DNA of 20,987 bases from Pontiella sp. Its GTDB lineage: Bacteria > Verrucomicrobiota > Kiritimatiellia > Kiritimatiellales > Pontiellaceae. The stretch's first letter is position 1, and each line of letters begins with the position of its first letter. Below, piece by piece: positions 7,109 to 15,394 of the stretch. A program made the position numbers and the translations under genes. The notes beneath the pieces are model-generated. The model saw only the letters and a list, made by a program, of their open reading frames with translations. It was not told where the DNA came from and searched no databases. The DNA lies in assembly GCA_029939385.1 (NCBI GenBank), contig JAOZSZ010000001.1:1-20987 (forward strand), in the 5' to 3' direction.

Positions 7109-7915
7109 ATGAAAAAGACCAGAGTTGATCGCAAGTTTACTGAGTTAAAGAAGCAGGGAAAGAAGGGATTTATTGCCTATCTTTCTGCAGGAGATCCAAA
7201 TCTTAAAGATACCGTGGATATTGTGCTTCGCTTAGAAGATGCCGGTGTGGATTTGATCGAGCTTGGACTTCCCTTTTCTGATCCATTAGCTGATGGCCGT
7301 GTGAATCAGGAAGCTGCAACTCGAGCGCTGGAAGCAGGATCTACCTTTGATGGGGTGATGAAATGTGTTTCTGAGATCCGCGAGCGTAGTGATATTCCTA
7401 TGATTTTTTATGCGTATATGAATCCATTGTTAGCCCGTGGTTTTGAGTCTTCGATGACGATGGCGGCACAAGCTGGAGTGGATGGATTTTTGTTACTAGA
7501 TCTTCCCTTCGAGGAAGCCAATCCATACCGCCAGGCATTAAAACAAAATAATTTAAATGCGATTCAATTGATTACACCAACAACGCCGGATGCTCGAATT
7601 GATAAGATTGTGAAGCGTGCTAGTGGATTTGTTTATTGTGTATCGAGAGAGGGGGTCACAGGAGTGCAGGATCATCTGGCTGAAGGTGCAGGAGCGTTAG
7701 TGGCTCGAATTAAAACAAAGACAAATTGTCCTGTTGCCCTTGGGTTTGGAATCGGTACGTCAGAGCAAGCCTACGATGCGGCACTCCTTTCGGATGCTGT
7801 CGTGGTTGGTAGCGCCATCGTGAGCCGGTTTCATAAGAACCCGCACACGCCCGAAGGCCGCGCAGATGCAACCACATTTGTGAAGCAGATGGTTGAGGCC
7901 GTAAAGAGGGTTTAG
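7109..7915 (+). CDS. trpA: Tryptophan synthase alpha chain
   Basis: Cleaves indole-3-glycerol phosphate to indole and glyceraldehyde 3-phosphate and passes indole to TrpB. At 268 residues it has normal length for this TIM-barrel protein. The signature appears as L-I-E-L-G-L-P-F-S-D-P-L-A-D-G, with the catalytic Glu and Asp at residues 51 and 62. The phosphate and substrate loops appear as C-V-S-R-E-G-V-T-G, L-G-F-G-I-G and V-V-G-S-A-I-V. The residue after A-D-G is Arg and the next positions read V-N-Q; many homologues have Pro there (A-D-G-P-x-I-Q). No trpB or other trp gene lies nearby in the window. The 35-base gap to the exonuclease gene suggests cotranscription with a non-trp gene. Confidence 0.96.
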   Translation: MKKTRVDRKFTELKKQGKKGFIAYLSAGDPNLKDTVDIVLRLEDAGVDLIELGLPFSDPLADGRVNQEAATRALEAGSTFDGVMKCVSEIRERSDIPMIFYAYMNPLLARGFESSMTMAAQAGVDGFLLLDLPFEEANPYRQALKQNNLNAIQLITPTTPDARIDKIVKRASGFVYCVSREGVTGVQDHLAEGAGALVARIKTKTNCPVALGFGIGTSEQAYDAALLSDAVVVGSAIVSRFHKNPHTPEGRADATTFVKQMVEAVKRV

Positions 7916-7950
7916 ACTGTGTTTTATATATACTCCATTCCTAGGCATAT

Positions 7951-8580
7951 ATGACGAAAACAAATCCTTTTGAACCCGCGAATACGGTGGTGGTGCTCGA
8001 CTTCGAGACCACGGGACTCTCTCCCAAACAAGGGGATCGTGCTATTGAAATTGGAGCCGTACGCATTAAGCAAGGTAGGGTGACAGAGCGGTTTCAAGAA
8101 TTGATGAATCCTGGATTTCGAATAAGTAGTTTTATTACCAATTACACTGGCATCACTAACGATCAACTACAGAGTGCTCCTCCCTGCAAAGAGGTTATGA
8201 ATCGCTTTGCTGACTTTATCGGAAATGACAATCTGGTGGCACACAATGCCTCATTCGATGCCCGTTTTCTCGATGCTGAATTACAACAAATCTCACGCAC
8301 GTATGCCGGCTCTTTCGCCTGTTCTATGCTCATTTCCCGCCGTCTTTATCAGCAAGCGCCCTGCCATAAGCTGGGTGTGTTAGTTGAATATAAAAGTATA
8401 CTTACGGATGGGGTATTTCATCGAGCACTTGCCGATGCTGAAATGACGGCCCGCCTTTGGTTACTCATGCTTGATGAATTGCAATCCGAACATGGCATGA
8501 CTCCAATTTCATTTTCCTTTATGCAAAAGATAAGTCGTATGCCCAAAGGAGCGGTATCGCGCTTGCTTAAAATGGAGTAA
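7951..8580 (+). CDS. DnaQ-like 3'-5' exonuclease (DEDDh family)
   Basis: 209-residue protein with all DEDDh exonuclease motifs. Exo I is L-D-F-E-T-T-G-L with D17 and E19. Exo II is H-N-A-S-F-D-A-R-F-L with D103. Exo III is H-R-A-L-A-D-A-E with H157 and D162. It resembles the epsilon proofreading subunit of DNA polymerase III and the PolC-type exonuclease domain. The I-T-N-Y-T-G-I-T segment after motif I is also typical. It contains only the nuclease domain plus a short tail of about 30 residues. Whether it is the replicative proofreader or a repair or RNA exonuclease of the same fold cannot be told from the sequence. No good ribosome binding site is visible; it follows trpA by 35 bases. Confidence 0.88.
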   Translation: MTKTNPFEPANTVVVLDFETTGLSPKQGDRAIEIGAVRIKQGRVTERFQELMNPGFRISSFITNYTGITNDQLQSAPPCKEVMNRFADFIGNDNLVAHNASFDARFLDAELQQISRTYAGSFACSMLISRRLYQQAPCHKLGVLVEYKSILTDGVFHRALADAEMTARLWLLMLDELQSEHGMTPISFSFMQKISRMPKGAVSRLLKME

Positions 8581-8725
8581 ATTTGAAACGGGATTTCCAT
8601 ACCTATCTACGATGACCTTCCGGTGTCGCATAAAGGTTTACTTTAGGTTTTTAAAAGCAATTAACTGGAGAGCAGAAGAATAATCGGATAGAAATGCCCT
8701 CAATAATTTAAAAAGGAATTTAACT

Positions 8726-9808
8726 ATGGCAGGACGTTACGCAGTAATTATGGCAGGTGGAAAAGGAGAACGGTTTTGGCCGTTGAGCACATCAAAGAAC
8801 CCAAAACAATTGCTTGCTCTAGTGGGTGATAAACCGCTCATTGCACAGGCGGTGGATCGGTTAGATGGTTTGATTCCCCCTGAAAATATTTTTGTGGTAA
8901 CGAATGCCGATTTAGTTGATGCAACCCGTGCGGCCGCACCGCTCCTTTCTCCTGAAAACATTATCGGCGAACCCATTGGTCGCGATACCGCCGCTGCGGT
9001 GGCTTGTGGGGGTGCGTTGGTGAAAGCTAAAGATAAAAATGGAGTATTTGCGGTATTAACTGCCGACCAAGTGATGGGTAATCTCGATATTTTTTCTGCC
9101 ACGCTAAAAGGTGGAATGGATTTGGCCGAGCAAAATGATATTCTCGTCACAATTGGTATTGAACCCACTTTTCCTAGTACAGGATTTGGCTACATCGAGT
9201 CGGGTGAAAGCTTTCAGGTGGCCGAAAATGTTGAGTTCCGAAAAGCGATTCGTTTTGTTGAAAAGCCAGATGCAGCGACCGCGACAACGTATCTTGATAC
9301 GGGAAAGTTTTATTGGAACTCCGGTATGTTTATCTGGTCGGTCCAATCTTTAGAAAAATCATTTGGAGAACATTGTCCAGAGATGAAGGTGCTACTGGAT
9401 ACGCTAGCGGACTATGCTAAAGAAGGAAAAATTATTGAAGGTATGGATGTCACTTACCCAGGCCTCGGAAAAATTTCAATCGACTATGCTTTAATGGAAA
9501 AGGCCGATAATATAGTGATGGCTTGTGGAACTTTTGACTGGGACGATGTGGGTTCTTGGCCCGCCCTGGAAAGCCATTTCGCGCAGGATGAAAAGGGTAA
9601 TACAAAAATTGGAAAGGTCGAAACGCTTCATGCCGATGGAAATATTGTACTCTCAAAAGATCGATTAACCGCAGTCATTGGTGTAAAGGATTTGATCATA
9701 GTGCAGGCCGATGGTGTCACACTTGTTTGCTCGAAAGACCAAGCCCAAGACATCAAGCAGATGGTGATCTCCCTTCGTAAAAAAGGGGGATTCGATGAGG
9801 TGCTTTAA
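8726..9808 (+). CDS. manC: Mannose-1-phosphate guanylyltransferase
   Basis: Makes GDP-mannose from mannose 1-phosphate and GTP, feeding surface polysaccharide and glycoconjugate synthesis. It has 360 residues, the monofunctional length; the cupin phosphomannose isomerase domain of AlgA/long ManC is absent. The nucleotide-binding signature is M-A-G-G-K-G-E-R-F-W-P-L-S (residues 9-21), followed by K-Q-L-L. Family motifs follow: P-S-T-G-F-G-Y-I, F-V-E-K-P-D, W-N-S-G-M-F-I-W, S-I-D-Y-A-L-M-E-K and F-D-W-D-D-V-G-S-W. AAGGAA at 8713-8718 lies 7 bases before the ATG and supports the start. The 145-base spacer before it shows no clear promoter, riboswitch or hairpin. No other sugar-nucleotide gene lies nearby. 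Confidence 0.94.
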   Translation: MAGRYAVIMAGGKGERFWPLSTSKNPKQLLALVGDKPLIAQAVDRLDGLIPPENIFVVTNADLVDATRAAAPLLSPENIIGEPIGRDTAAAVACGGALVKAKDKNGVFAVLTADQVMGNLDIFSATLKGGMDLAEQNDILVTIGIEPTFPSTGFGYIESGESFQVAENVEFRKAIRFVEKPDAATATTYLDTGKFYWNSGMFIWSVQSLEKSFGEHCPEMKVLLDTLADYAKEGKIIEGMDVTYPGLGKISIDYALMEKADNIVMACGTFDWDDVGSWPALESHFAQDEKGNTKIGKVETLHADGNIVLSKDRLTAVIGVKDLIIVQADGVTLVCSKDQAQDIKQMVISLRKKGGFDEVL

Positions 9809-9833
9809 TTTATAATATCTCATGTTACAGGTG

Positions 9834-9862
9834 TTGACATTATGGAGTAATAAGCCTAGAAC
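9834..9862 (+). promoter_or_regulatory. Candidate sigma-70-type promoter for coaE-rho
   Basis: A perfect -35 TTGACA (9834-9839) is followed after exactly 17 bases by TAGAAC (9857-9862), which matches TATAAT at four positions. It lies in the 134-base spacer between manC and coaE, about 80 bases before the coaE start. The rest of that spacer shows no strong hairpin or other element. The next gene pair (coaE, rho) is overlapping, so one promoter would serve both. Confidence 0.55.
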
Positions 9863-9942
9863 TTTACCCAAGTTTCAGAGCGCATAAATTTGCGAGTCTA
9901 AGAGATTTCAAACCTCAACCTTGTTTTATTCCAATTATTTCC

Positions 9943-10566
9943 ATGGCGGATAATAAACCTAATACCGTTATTTTCGGTGTAACCGGGGGGATTGCCTGCG
10001 GAAAATCGGAAGTGGGACGAATTCTTAAAAAAATGGGTTTTGTGGTGTGCGATGCAGATCGTATTGCACATGATCTAATGAAAAAAGGGCATCCAGTTTA
10101 TCAGCAGATTATAGATCATTTTGGAACCTGCATTTTGTCAGAAGATGGTGAAATATCGCGCCCAATTCTAGGGGGGATTGTTTTTAGAAACCCCGCAGAG
10201 CTCGCCGTTCTTAATAAACTAGTGCATCCGCTCGTTCGGAAAAATATAGAACGTTGGATCACGGAGTCTCGGCAAAAAAAGAGATCAGCCGCGGCACTAA
10301 TTCCGCTGTTATTTGAGAGCGGAATGAATACACTGGAATGGGATGCAATTATTTGCGTTTCTTCCCGTAAAGAGTTGATTGCTAAGCGGTTGAAAAAACG
10401 AGGACTTAAGTGTTCCGAAGCTGAATCTCGGGTGGAGTCACAACTGTCACTCCTTGAAAAAGAACAACGTTCTGATTATGTGATTTCCAATTGTGGAACT
10501 TTAGCGGAATTGGAAGAATTTATGCAGGAAATGGTAAATCGAATAAGAGTCAAAAGGGTATTATGA
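9943..10566 (+). CDS. coaE: Dephospho-CoA kinase
   Basis: Phosphorylates dephospho-CoA with ATP in the last step of coenzyme A synthesis, in the cytoplasm. At 207 residues it is normal length. The P-loop is G-G-I-A-C-G-K-S at residues 15-22, the typical CoaE form. Next come [21 protein letters not shown] and L-N-K-L-V-H-P-L-V, all characteristic of the substrate and lid regions, and the late motif S-R-V-E-S-Q. The ATG at 9943 has no clear ribosome binding site in front. The stop overlaps the rho start by four bases (ATGA), pointing to translational coupling. Confidence 0.96.
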   Translation: MADNKPNTVIFGVTGGIACGKSEVGRILKKMGFVVCDADRIAHDLMKKGHPVYQQIIDHFGTCILSEDGEISRPILGGIVFRNPAELAVLNKLVHPLVRKNIERWITESRQKKRSAAALIPLLFESGMNTLEWDAIICVSSRKELIAKRLKKRGLKCSEAESRVESQLSLLEKEQRSDYVISNCGTLAELEEFMQEMVNRIRVKRVL

Positions 10567-12134
10567 GTGAAGAGAAAGAAGTAGTTGAAGACGTTAAAAA
10601 AGAGGCCGTAAAGTCGGCTGATACATCTGTCGAGAGCAAGATTGAAAAGAAAAAACCGGTAAAGAAAACTGCCACCAAAAAACTTCCAAGCGAAGAGGAT
10701 TCTACGGCATCTACTACAGAGATATCTAAACCCACTGTGGAGAAGGAAACTCAGAAATCACCCTCTTCAGAACAAAATAAACAACGTGATCGCAACCGCG
10801 GGAAGCATGGGAAAAAGAATCGTAGTAATAAAAATCATGGGGATCGAAATCAACCGCCTCCCAATACGGAAAACCTACCTCCACTCTCTTTGCACGAAAT
10901 GCAGATCACCCCTATTAATGATATTAAAATCCTTGCCGAAAAATATGAACTTACGGATTACGATGGGTTTAGTAAGCATCAACTTATTTTTGAACTACTC
11001 AAAACACATGGTCGACGCGGTGGTCCGCTACTCGGTCGGGGTGTACTCGAGATTCTGCCTGATGGATTTGGATTCCTGCGCTCACCCCTCAATAGTTATC
11101 AACCTGCTCCGGATGATATTTATGTGTCGCCCTCACAGATTCGGCGTTTCGGGATTCGTACAGGGGATTACGTAACCGGTTCCATTCGTTCTCCAAAAGA
11201 AAAGGAACGATTTTTTGCATTATTCAGAGTGGATCAGATTAATGAAGATAATCCTGAAATGGCGCGGAAACGTGTGCCATTCGAAAATCTAACGCCGCTC
11301 TTTCCGGATGAGCGTTTGGTGATGGAGGTTGATCCGAAAGAGATTTCCATGCGTGTGATGGATATTGTTACACCCATTGGAAAAGGGCAGCGTGGCCTGA
11401 TTGTTGCTCCGCCACGCACCGGAAAGACCGTACTCTTGCAAAAGATTGCTAATAGCGTTTCAACGAATAATCCCGAGGCTAAGTTGATCGTCCTGTTGAT
11501 CGACGAGCGCCCAGAGGAAGTTACGGATATGCGCCGTAACACAAAAGCAGAGGTGCTGGCCTCCACCTTCGACGAACCGCCGGAACGCCATACGCAGGTG
11601 GCTGAGATTGTGATCGAGATGTCTAAGCGTCTCGTAGAGCAGGGGAAGGATGTTGTCATTCTGCTCGACTCGATCACTCGTTTAGCGCGCGCCTATAACA
11701 CCACCTCGCCCCATAGTGGAAAGATTTTGTCGGGCGGTGTTGATGCGAATGCCCTGCATAAACCGAAACGCTTTTTTGGTGCAGCACGGAATATTGAAGG
11801 GGGTGGAAGCTTGAGTATCATTGCCACCGCGTTGGTGGATACCGGCAGTCGTATGGATGAAGTGATTTTTGAGGAATTTAAGGGTACCGGCAATATGGAG
11901 CTGGGGCTGGATCGCGAATTGGTAAAGAAGCGCATCTACCCGGCGATCAACATCGAGCAATCCGGCACCCGCAAGGAGGAGCTATTGCTACATCCTGACG
12001 AGCTGCAACGCATCTGGACACTCCGCAAGGCGCTCAAAGATGTTCCGCAGGTGGAAGCTATGGAGTTACTGATTAATCGGTTAAAGAAAACGGGAAATAA
12101 CTTAGAATTTTTAATGACCCTACAGGGAAAATAA
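10563..12134 (+). CDS. rho: Transcription termination factor Rho
   Basis: Hexameric RNA-dependent ATPase/translocase that ends untranslated transcripts. It has 523 residues from the ATG at 10563, which overlaps coaE by ATGA and has AAGGG five bases ahead. Residues 1 to about 108 form a low-complexity head, first Lys/Glu/Ser/Thr-rich and then Arg/Asn/Gly-rich (about 71-96), with no counterpart in E. coli Rho (419 residues). The conserved N-terminal domain follows from about 110, and the RNA-binding cold-shock-like domain at about 157-225 (G-F-G-F-L-R-S, D-I-Y-V-S). Walker A is A-P-P-R-T-G-K-T (282-289). Walker [15 protein letters not shown], and the C-terminal motor are intact. The open frame extends upstream inside coaE to 10491 but that start is not used. 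Confidence 0.97.
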   Translation: MSEEKEVVEDVKKEAVKSADTSVESKIEKKKPVKKTATKKLPSEEDSTASTTEISKPTVEKETQKSPSSEQNKQRDRNRGKHGKKNRSNKNHGDRNQPPPNTENLPPLSLHEMQITPINDIKILAEKYELTDYDGFSKHQLIFELLKTHGRRGGPLLGRGVLEILPDGFGFLRSPLNSYQPAPDDIYVSPSQIRRFGIRTGDYVTGSIRSPKEKERFFALFRVDQINEDNPEMARKRVPFENLTPLFPDERLVMEVDPKEISMRVMDIVTPIGKGQRGLIVAPPRTGKTVLLQKIANSVSTNNPEAKLIVLLIDERPEEVTDMRRNTKAEVLASTFDEPPERHTQVAEIVIEMSKRLVEQGKDVVILLDSITRLARAYNTTSPHSGKILSGGVDANALHKPKRFFGAARNIEGGGSLSIIATALVDTGSRMDEVIFEEFKGTGNMELGLDRELVKKRIYPAINIEQSGTRKEELLLHPDELQRIWTLRKALKDVPQVEAMELLINRLKKTGNNLEFLMTLQGK

Positions 12135-12152
12135 AACTACTTATAGTTCCAG

Positions 12153-12183
12153 AAAAAGCAGCTTATTGAGCTGCTTTTTTTTT
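12153..12183 (+). terminator. Intrinsic terminator after rho
   Basis: An 11-bp stem is formed by AAAAAGCAGCT (12153-12163) and its exact complement at 12169-12179. It closes a 5-base loop (TATTG) and runs into an unbroken T tract ending at 12183. It starts 18 bases after the rho stop codon and closes the coaE-rho unit. The rest of the spacer to 12242 holds only the ribosome binding site AGGGAG of the next gene. Confidence 0.92.
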
Positions 12184-12242
12184 GCATTTGTTGATAGAAC
12201 GGTCTATGCCTATTTACCTACAAAGAACATAAAGGGAGCGGT

Positions 12243-13211
12243 ATGGAGATAAATTTAAATATTAATGCCATTCTTCTTGCAGGGGATCGCCGCGCTAGTA
12301 TTCAGGTGCGGGATGACAACAAAGCTTTCTTGCTCTTGAATGGAGTGCCGTTATTTATCCATGTTCTTCATGCACTAAAACACGCGAAGTATATAAAAAA
12401 TATTTTTATAGTAGGTCCTTCTGATCGCACAAAAACCGCACTTCAAGAACACCGAGATTTGCTTGTGGGGGAGGGGGAGATTCATGTTGTTGAACAGCAT
12501 GAAAATATGATTGAAAATTTTAAAGCAGGCTATGTGAGATCGCTAGGTTTGAGTGATGATATTTCTTTTTGGGATCTTAAAGGGACTAATTATGAACAGG
12601 TTCCTGTCTTTGTTGTTCCGTGTGATATTCCATTGCTAATCTCAAATGAAGTGGATGAATTCATTGTTCGTAGTAATCTGCATGAATATGATTATTCCAT
12701 TGGGATTACATCGGAAAAAGTTCTTTCACATTATCATCCTACTCATGAAAAACGTGGCATTCAGATGATCTATTTCCATGTGCAGGAGGATTTGTTGCGA
12801 CACAATAATTTGCATATTGCAAAGCCCCTCACGTTTGCACATCTTGATTATATAGAGAAGATGTATGAGTGGCGTTACCAAACTCGTATAGCAAATATTA
12901 TAAGGATGTTTTTCTCGCTCCTTTTTTCGGGTTGGCGACTATTAAAGGCCTTAAGGATATTTATCCTGATGCAACTTTCTCTTCATTATGACCGACATGG
13001 TCATCCTAAGTTATCAGATCGGATACGTTCACTTGTGCGTTTTAATCGTTTAGCGGAAGGGATTGGAAATGCTTTAGGAGCACGAGTACAGATTGTTTAC
13101 ACCCATTTTGGTGGTGCTGCGCTAGATGTAGATAATGCAAAGGATCTTTCTTCCATTGAGGCGTGTTATTCGGAATGGATGGAGCATCAAAATGAATTAA
13201 CTAACAACTAG
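12243..13211 (+). CDS. Nucleotidyltransferase-fold protein (MobA/NTP_transf_3-like), function unknown
   Basis: 322 residues. The start N-A-I-L-L-A-G-D-R (residues 8-16) fits the first strand and loop of nucleotidyltransferases, but the usual G-G-x-G/S-x-R loop is altered to G-D-R-R. A possible substrate-binding Lys follows (D-N-K-A-F), then G-V-P-L-F-I-H-V-L. The metal-binding motif is clear as V-V-P-C-D-I-P-L-L. The C-terminal end A-L-D-V-D-N-A-K-D-L looks like the closing D-x-D-T-x-x-D motif of this fold. Between them, at about residues 217-270, is a strongly hydrophobic and basic helical stretch (F-F-S-L-L-F-S-G-W-R-L-L-K...) unusual for the family, possibly a membrane-associated insertion. 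AGGGAG lies before the ATG. It follows the rho terminator and abuts nfeD tail to tail with no gap. The nucleotide and acceptor are unknown. Confidence 0.7.
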   Translation: MEINLNINAILLAGDRRASIQVRDDNKAFLLLNGVPLFIHVLHALKHAKYIKNIFIVGPSDRTKTALQEHRDLLVGEGEIHVVEQHENMIENFKAGYVRSLGLSDDISFWDLKGTNYEQVPVFVVPCDIPLLISNEVDEFIVRSNLHEYDYSIGITSEKVLSHYHPTHEKRGIQMIYFHVQEDLLRHNNLHIAKPLTFAHLDYIEKMYEWRYQTRIANIIRMFFSLLFSGWRLLKALRIFILMQLSLHYDRHGHPKLSDRIRSLVRFNRLAEGIGNALGARVQIVYTHFGGAALDVDNAKDLSSIEACYSEWMEHQNELTNN

Positions 13212-14600
13212 TTATTTCTGCGAAATTGTCTCAACCACAATACGGTTTCCATGCACCTCGACTATACGGACTGGAGTTTCGCTGTGAATATAGTCCCCTA
13301 GAGTGACCACATCCATTTTTTGGCTAGAAAAATAGGCGGTTCCTCCCGGGCGAAGATCGGAATGGGCAACTCCCGTCTTCCCGATTAAACCCCGATCTTC
13401 TATGGGTTTGGAAGATATGGAATCGAGTGTAATATTTTTGAACATTTTGGTTTTAGGTAGAAATTTTCCGACAATAAATACCAGAGCCAATGACCCAAGA
13501 AACGAAAGAGCAACTTTTAGTAAGGGTCCAGAAAAGGATTCAATCGAGAAGCTGATAGGGCGCCACTTTCCCGGCACGTGTTCCATCATGGCATTGATCA
13601 ATGAGAAAAAGATTAAAAGTAGTCCGCCGATGCCTACGACACCAAAGCCGGGGATGATGAAAATTTCTACGATTAGCAGGGCGATCCCCAGAATAAATAG
13701 AAGGATATCCTCCATGCCGGCTAAACCTGCAATGTGATGTCCAAAGAAAAATAATAATAGGCATGTAATGCCTGCTATTCCGAAAATACCGAATCCCGGA
13801 GTCTTAATTTCTAGCCAAATTCCTCCGAGACCTATCATCATAAGAATAGGCGCAATGCCGGCAATAAGCCGGGCAAGTTTTTCTGTACTCGTGATCTTTA
13901 ATATCCTTTTTTCAGCATTAGATAGCCCGATGGTTTCAAGTAAGGCATCGATATCTTTCACGGTTCCTTCGGATAGAAGCGGATGCTGATCTTCTCCGAC
14001 TAACTGTGAAGCTTCTTCATTGGTTAGCGTAAGGAGACGCCCTTTTTCGCTAATCACAGTTCCATTAATGCTATATTCAATATCGGCACGCACCATAGCT
14101 TCGGCAAGTTGCTTATCATGTTTGCCTTGCTCTGCCGCTGAACGAACGAGAGCGGCTACGGCGGAGGTCATTTTTTCTTGCACCTCTTTTGGCATTTCTT
14201 TTATGCCACCGGTCGGTCCCATCATCATGGGTGTTGCTGCCCCAATCACACTGCCCTGAGCCATGTAAATATGCTCCGTGGCTAAAGCAATAATTGCTCC
14301 AGCAGAGAAGGCATCGTTTTCAACAAAAGTATAGGTAGGAATCTCGGTTTGGGTAATGGCATTCACAATGCCTTCGGCCGCATTTACTGCTCCGCCCGGG
14401 GTGTCCATTTCGAAAATAATGGCTGCGGCATTCTCTCTCGTTGCTTCATCAACGCCTCTCCGGACGACATAGAGCAGGGCTGGCTCAATCATCTTTTTGA
14501 TCGGAATAATGTAAACGATTGGGGTGGGGTTATTCTTTTGCGCTTGCACGGAGCAGATCGTGAATAATGTGAATAGGCTGAATAGAATTTTACGAATCAT
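13212..14600 (-). CDS. NfeD family membrane serine protease (ClpP-class, long form)
   Basis: 462 residues. Residues 1-20 are a signal peptide (K-I-L-F-S-L-F-T-L-F..., cleavage after V-Q-A). Residues about 28-200 form a ClpP/crotonase-like protease domain: E-M-D-T-P-G-G forms the oxyanion region, S99 in D-A-F-S-A-G-A is the likely nucleophile, and K143 in Q-E-K-M is the likely general base, as in the Ser-Lys dyad of the archaeal 1510-N (NfeD) protease. Several membrane helices follow (about 240-340, plus one near 370). The last 60-70 residues are a soluble NfeD beta-barrel (G-K-T-G-V-A...). Proteins of this type act in membrane quality control, often beside a stomatin-like gene, but none lies here. 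GAGAG lies ahead of the start. Confidence 0.9.
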   Translation of the reverse strand: MIRKILFSLFTLFTICSVQAQKNNPTPIVYIIPIKKMIEPALLYVVRRGVDEATRENAAAIIFEMDTPGGAVNAAEGIVNAITQTEIPTYTFVENDAFSAGAIIALATEHIYMAQGSVIGAATPMMMGPTGGIKEMPKEVQEKMTSAVAALVRSAAEQGKHDKQLAEAMVRADIEYSINGTVISEKGRLLTLTNEEASQLVGEDQHPLLSEGTVKDIDALLETIGLSNAEKRILKITSTEKLARLIAGIAPILMMIGLGGIWLEIKTPGFGIFGIAGITCLLLFFFGHHIAGLAGMEDILLFILGIALLIVEIFIIPGFGVVGIGGLLLIFFSLINAMMEHVPGKWRPISFSIESFSGPLLKVALSFLGSLALVFIVGKFLPKTKMFKNITLDSISSKPIEDRGLIGKTGVAHSDLRPGGTAYFSSQKMDVVTLGDYIHSETPVRIVEVHGNRIVVETISQK

Positions 14601-14661
14601 AATTTTCTCTCGTTAATGCTCATCATTTTTTGACAGACCGTGGAAAAAGGAAAGCGAAAAC

Positions 14662-14677
14662 TTCCAATGGTTGGGAA
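14662..14677. promoter_or_regulatory. Imperfect palindrome in the nfeD-SDR divergent spacer
   Basis: TTCCAATGGTTGGGAA has outer arms TTCC and GGAA, and an inner alignment CCAA-TGG-TTGG with a one-base offset. It lies between the divergent nfeD and SDR starts, 20 bases before the SDR ATG, in a 97-base spacer that also holds a TTGACA at 14630-14635 without a matching -10 box. The position suits an operator, but only one copy is present in the window. Confidence 0.22.
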
Positions 14678-14697
14678 TTCAAGTTATGTATAGACAC

Positions 14698-15393
14698 ATG
14701 ATTTTAACCGGAAAACGAGCATTAGTTACAGGTGGTGCGGTACGAATTGGGCGATCGATCACAGAGGCCTTGCAGCGAGCAGGGGTTGAGGTGGTTGTGC
14801 ATTATCGCAATTCGAAGGCGGCGGCGGAAAAACTTTCACCACATACCATTCAGGCCAATCTTCAATCTCCGGAGGAATGCTTGAGTCTGATTGATCGTGC
14901 AGGCCCCTTGGATATTTTGATTAATAATGCGGCGGTTTTTACAAAAGATTCTTTAGAGGCTTCCTCTCCACGTTTGGTGCAGGAGATATTTCAGATCAAT
15001 CTTTTTTCCCCCATGGAACTAACGCGCCTCTTTGCCGCACAAACCTCAGAGGGAGCGGTGATTAATCTGCTCGACCGGCGTATTTGCTGTAATGATACGT
15101 CATGTGTTCCATATTCGATGACGAAGAAGGGACTTGAAGAATTGACCCAACTGGCCGCGCTTGAATATGCACCCAATATTTCTGTGAATGCGGTTGCGCC
15201 TGGGCCAATTCTTCCGCCATCTGGCGAGCTTTCTGAAGCGGTGCACGAACGAGCAGGCCATATTCCGCTCAATCGGTTTCCGAGTCCTGAAAATATTGCC
15301 GAGGCCACTTTATTCTTGCTGAAAGCAGATTCGATCACCGGCCAAATTATCTATGTCGATGGAGGACAGCATTTATTAGGGAATGGGGTTTAA
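14698..15393 (+). CDS. SDR-family pteridine reductase-like protein (FolM/PTR1 type)
   Basis: Short-chain dehydrogenase, 231 residues from the ATG at 14698. The NADP-binding loop is T-G-G-A-V-R-I-G (residues 11-18), and H-Y-R-N-S closes the second strand, as in pteridine reductases. N-N-A-A-V is the central SDR motif. The catalytic Tyr and Lys are Y139 and K143 (Y-x-x-x-K). The usual SDR serine, 13 positions before the Tyr, is replaced by D126, the arrangement of PTR1 and close to FolM. This and the overlapping or adjacent folB point to a dihydropterin (dihydromonapterin or dihydrofolate) reductase. The reading frame also has a TTG at 14671 and an ATG at 14686; I prefer 14698 because M-I-L-T-G-K matches the family start, but no clear ribosome binding site decides it. 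Confidence 0.78.
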   Translation: MILTGKRALVTGGAVRIGRSITEALQRAGVEVVVHYRNSKAAAEKLSPHTIQANLQSPEECLSLIDRAGPLDILINNAAVFTKDSLEASSPRLVQEIFQINLFSPMELTRLFAAQTSEGAVINLLDRRICCNDTSCVPYSMTKKGLEELTQLAALEYAPNISVNAVAPGPILPPSGELSEAVHERAGHIPLNRFPSPENIAEATLFLLKADSITGQIIYVDGGQHLLGNGV

Positions 15394-15394
15394 T

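Noticed and set aside
8581..8725. Promoter or riboswitch before manC
   Set aside because: TTGAAA at 8583 has only poor -10 partners, and I could build no stable multi-helix structure by eye, so I leave the spacer unassigned.
8737..9168. Long open frame antisense to manC
   Set aside because: It is the shadow of a well-supported gene, with low-complexity translation and no family signature; the same holds for the antisense frames in rho, nfeD and the SDR gene.
10491..10562. Upstream start for rho inside coaE
   Set aside because: The frame is open there, but the ATG at 10563 has a good ribosome binding site and the typical ATGA overlap; the upstream residues look like the shadow of coaE.
14671..14697. 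TTG at 14671 or ATG at 14686 as the SDR start
   Set aside because: Neither has a clear ribosome binding site, and the TTG overlaps the palindrome; the ATG at 14698 matches the SDR start pattern. The choice remains moderate in certainty.
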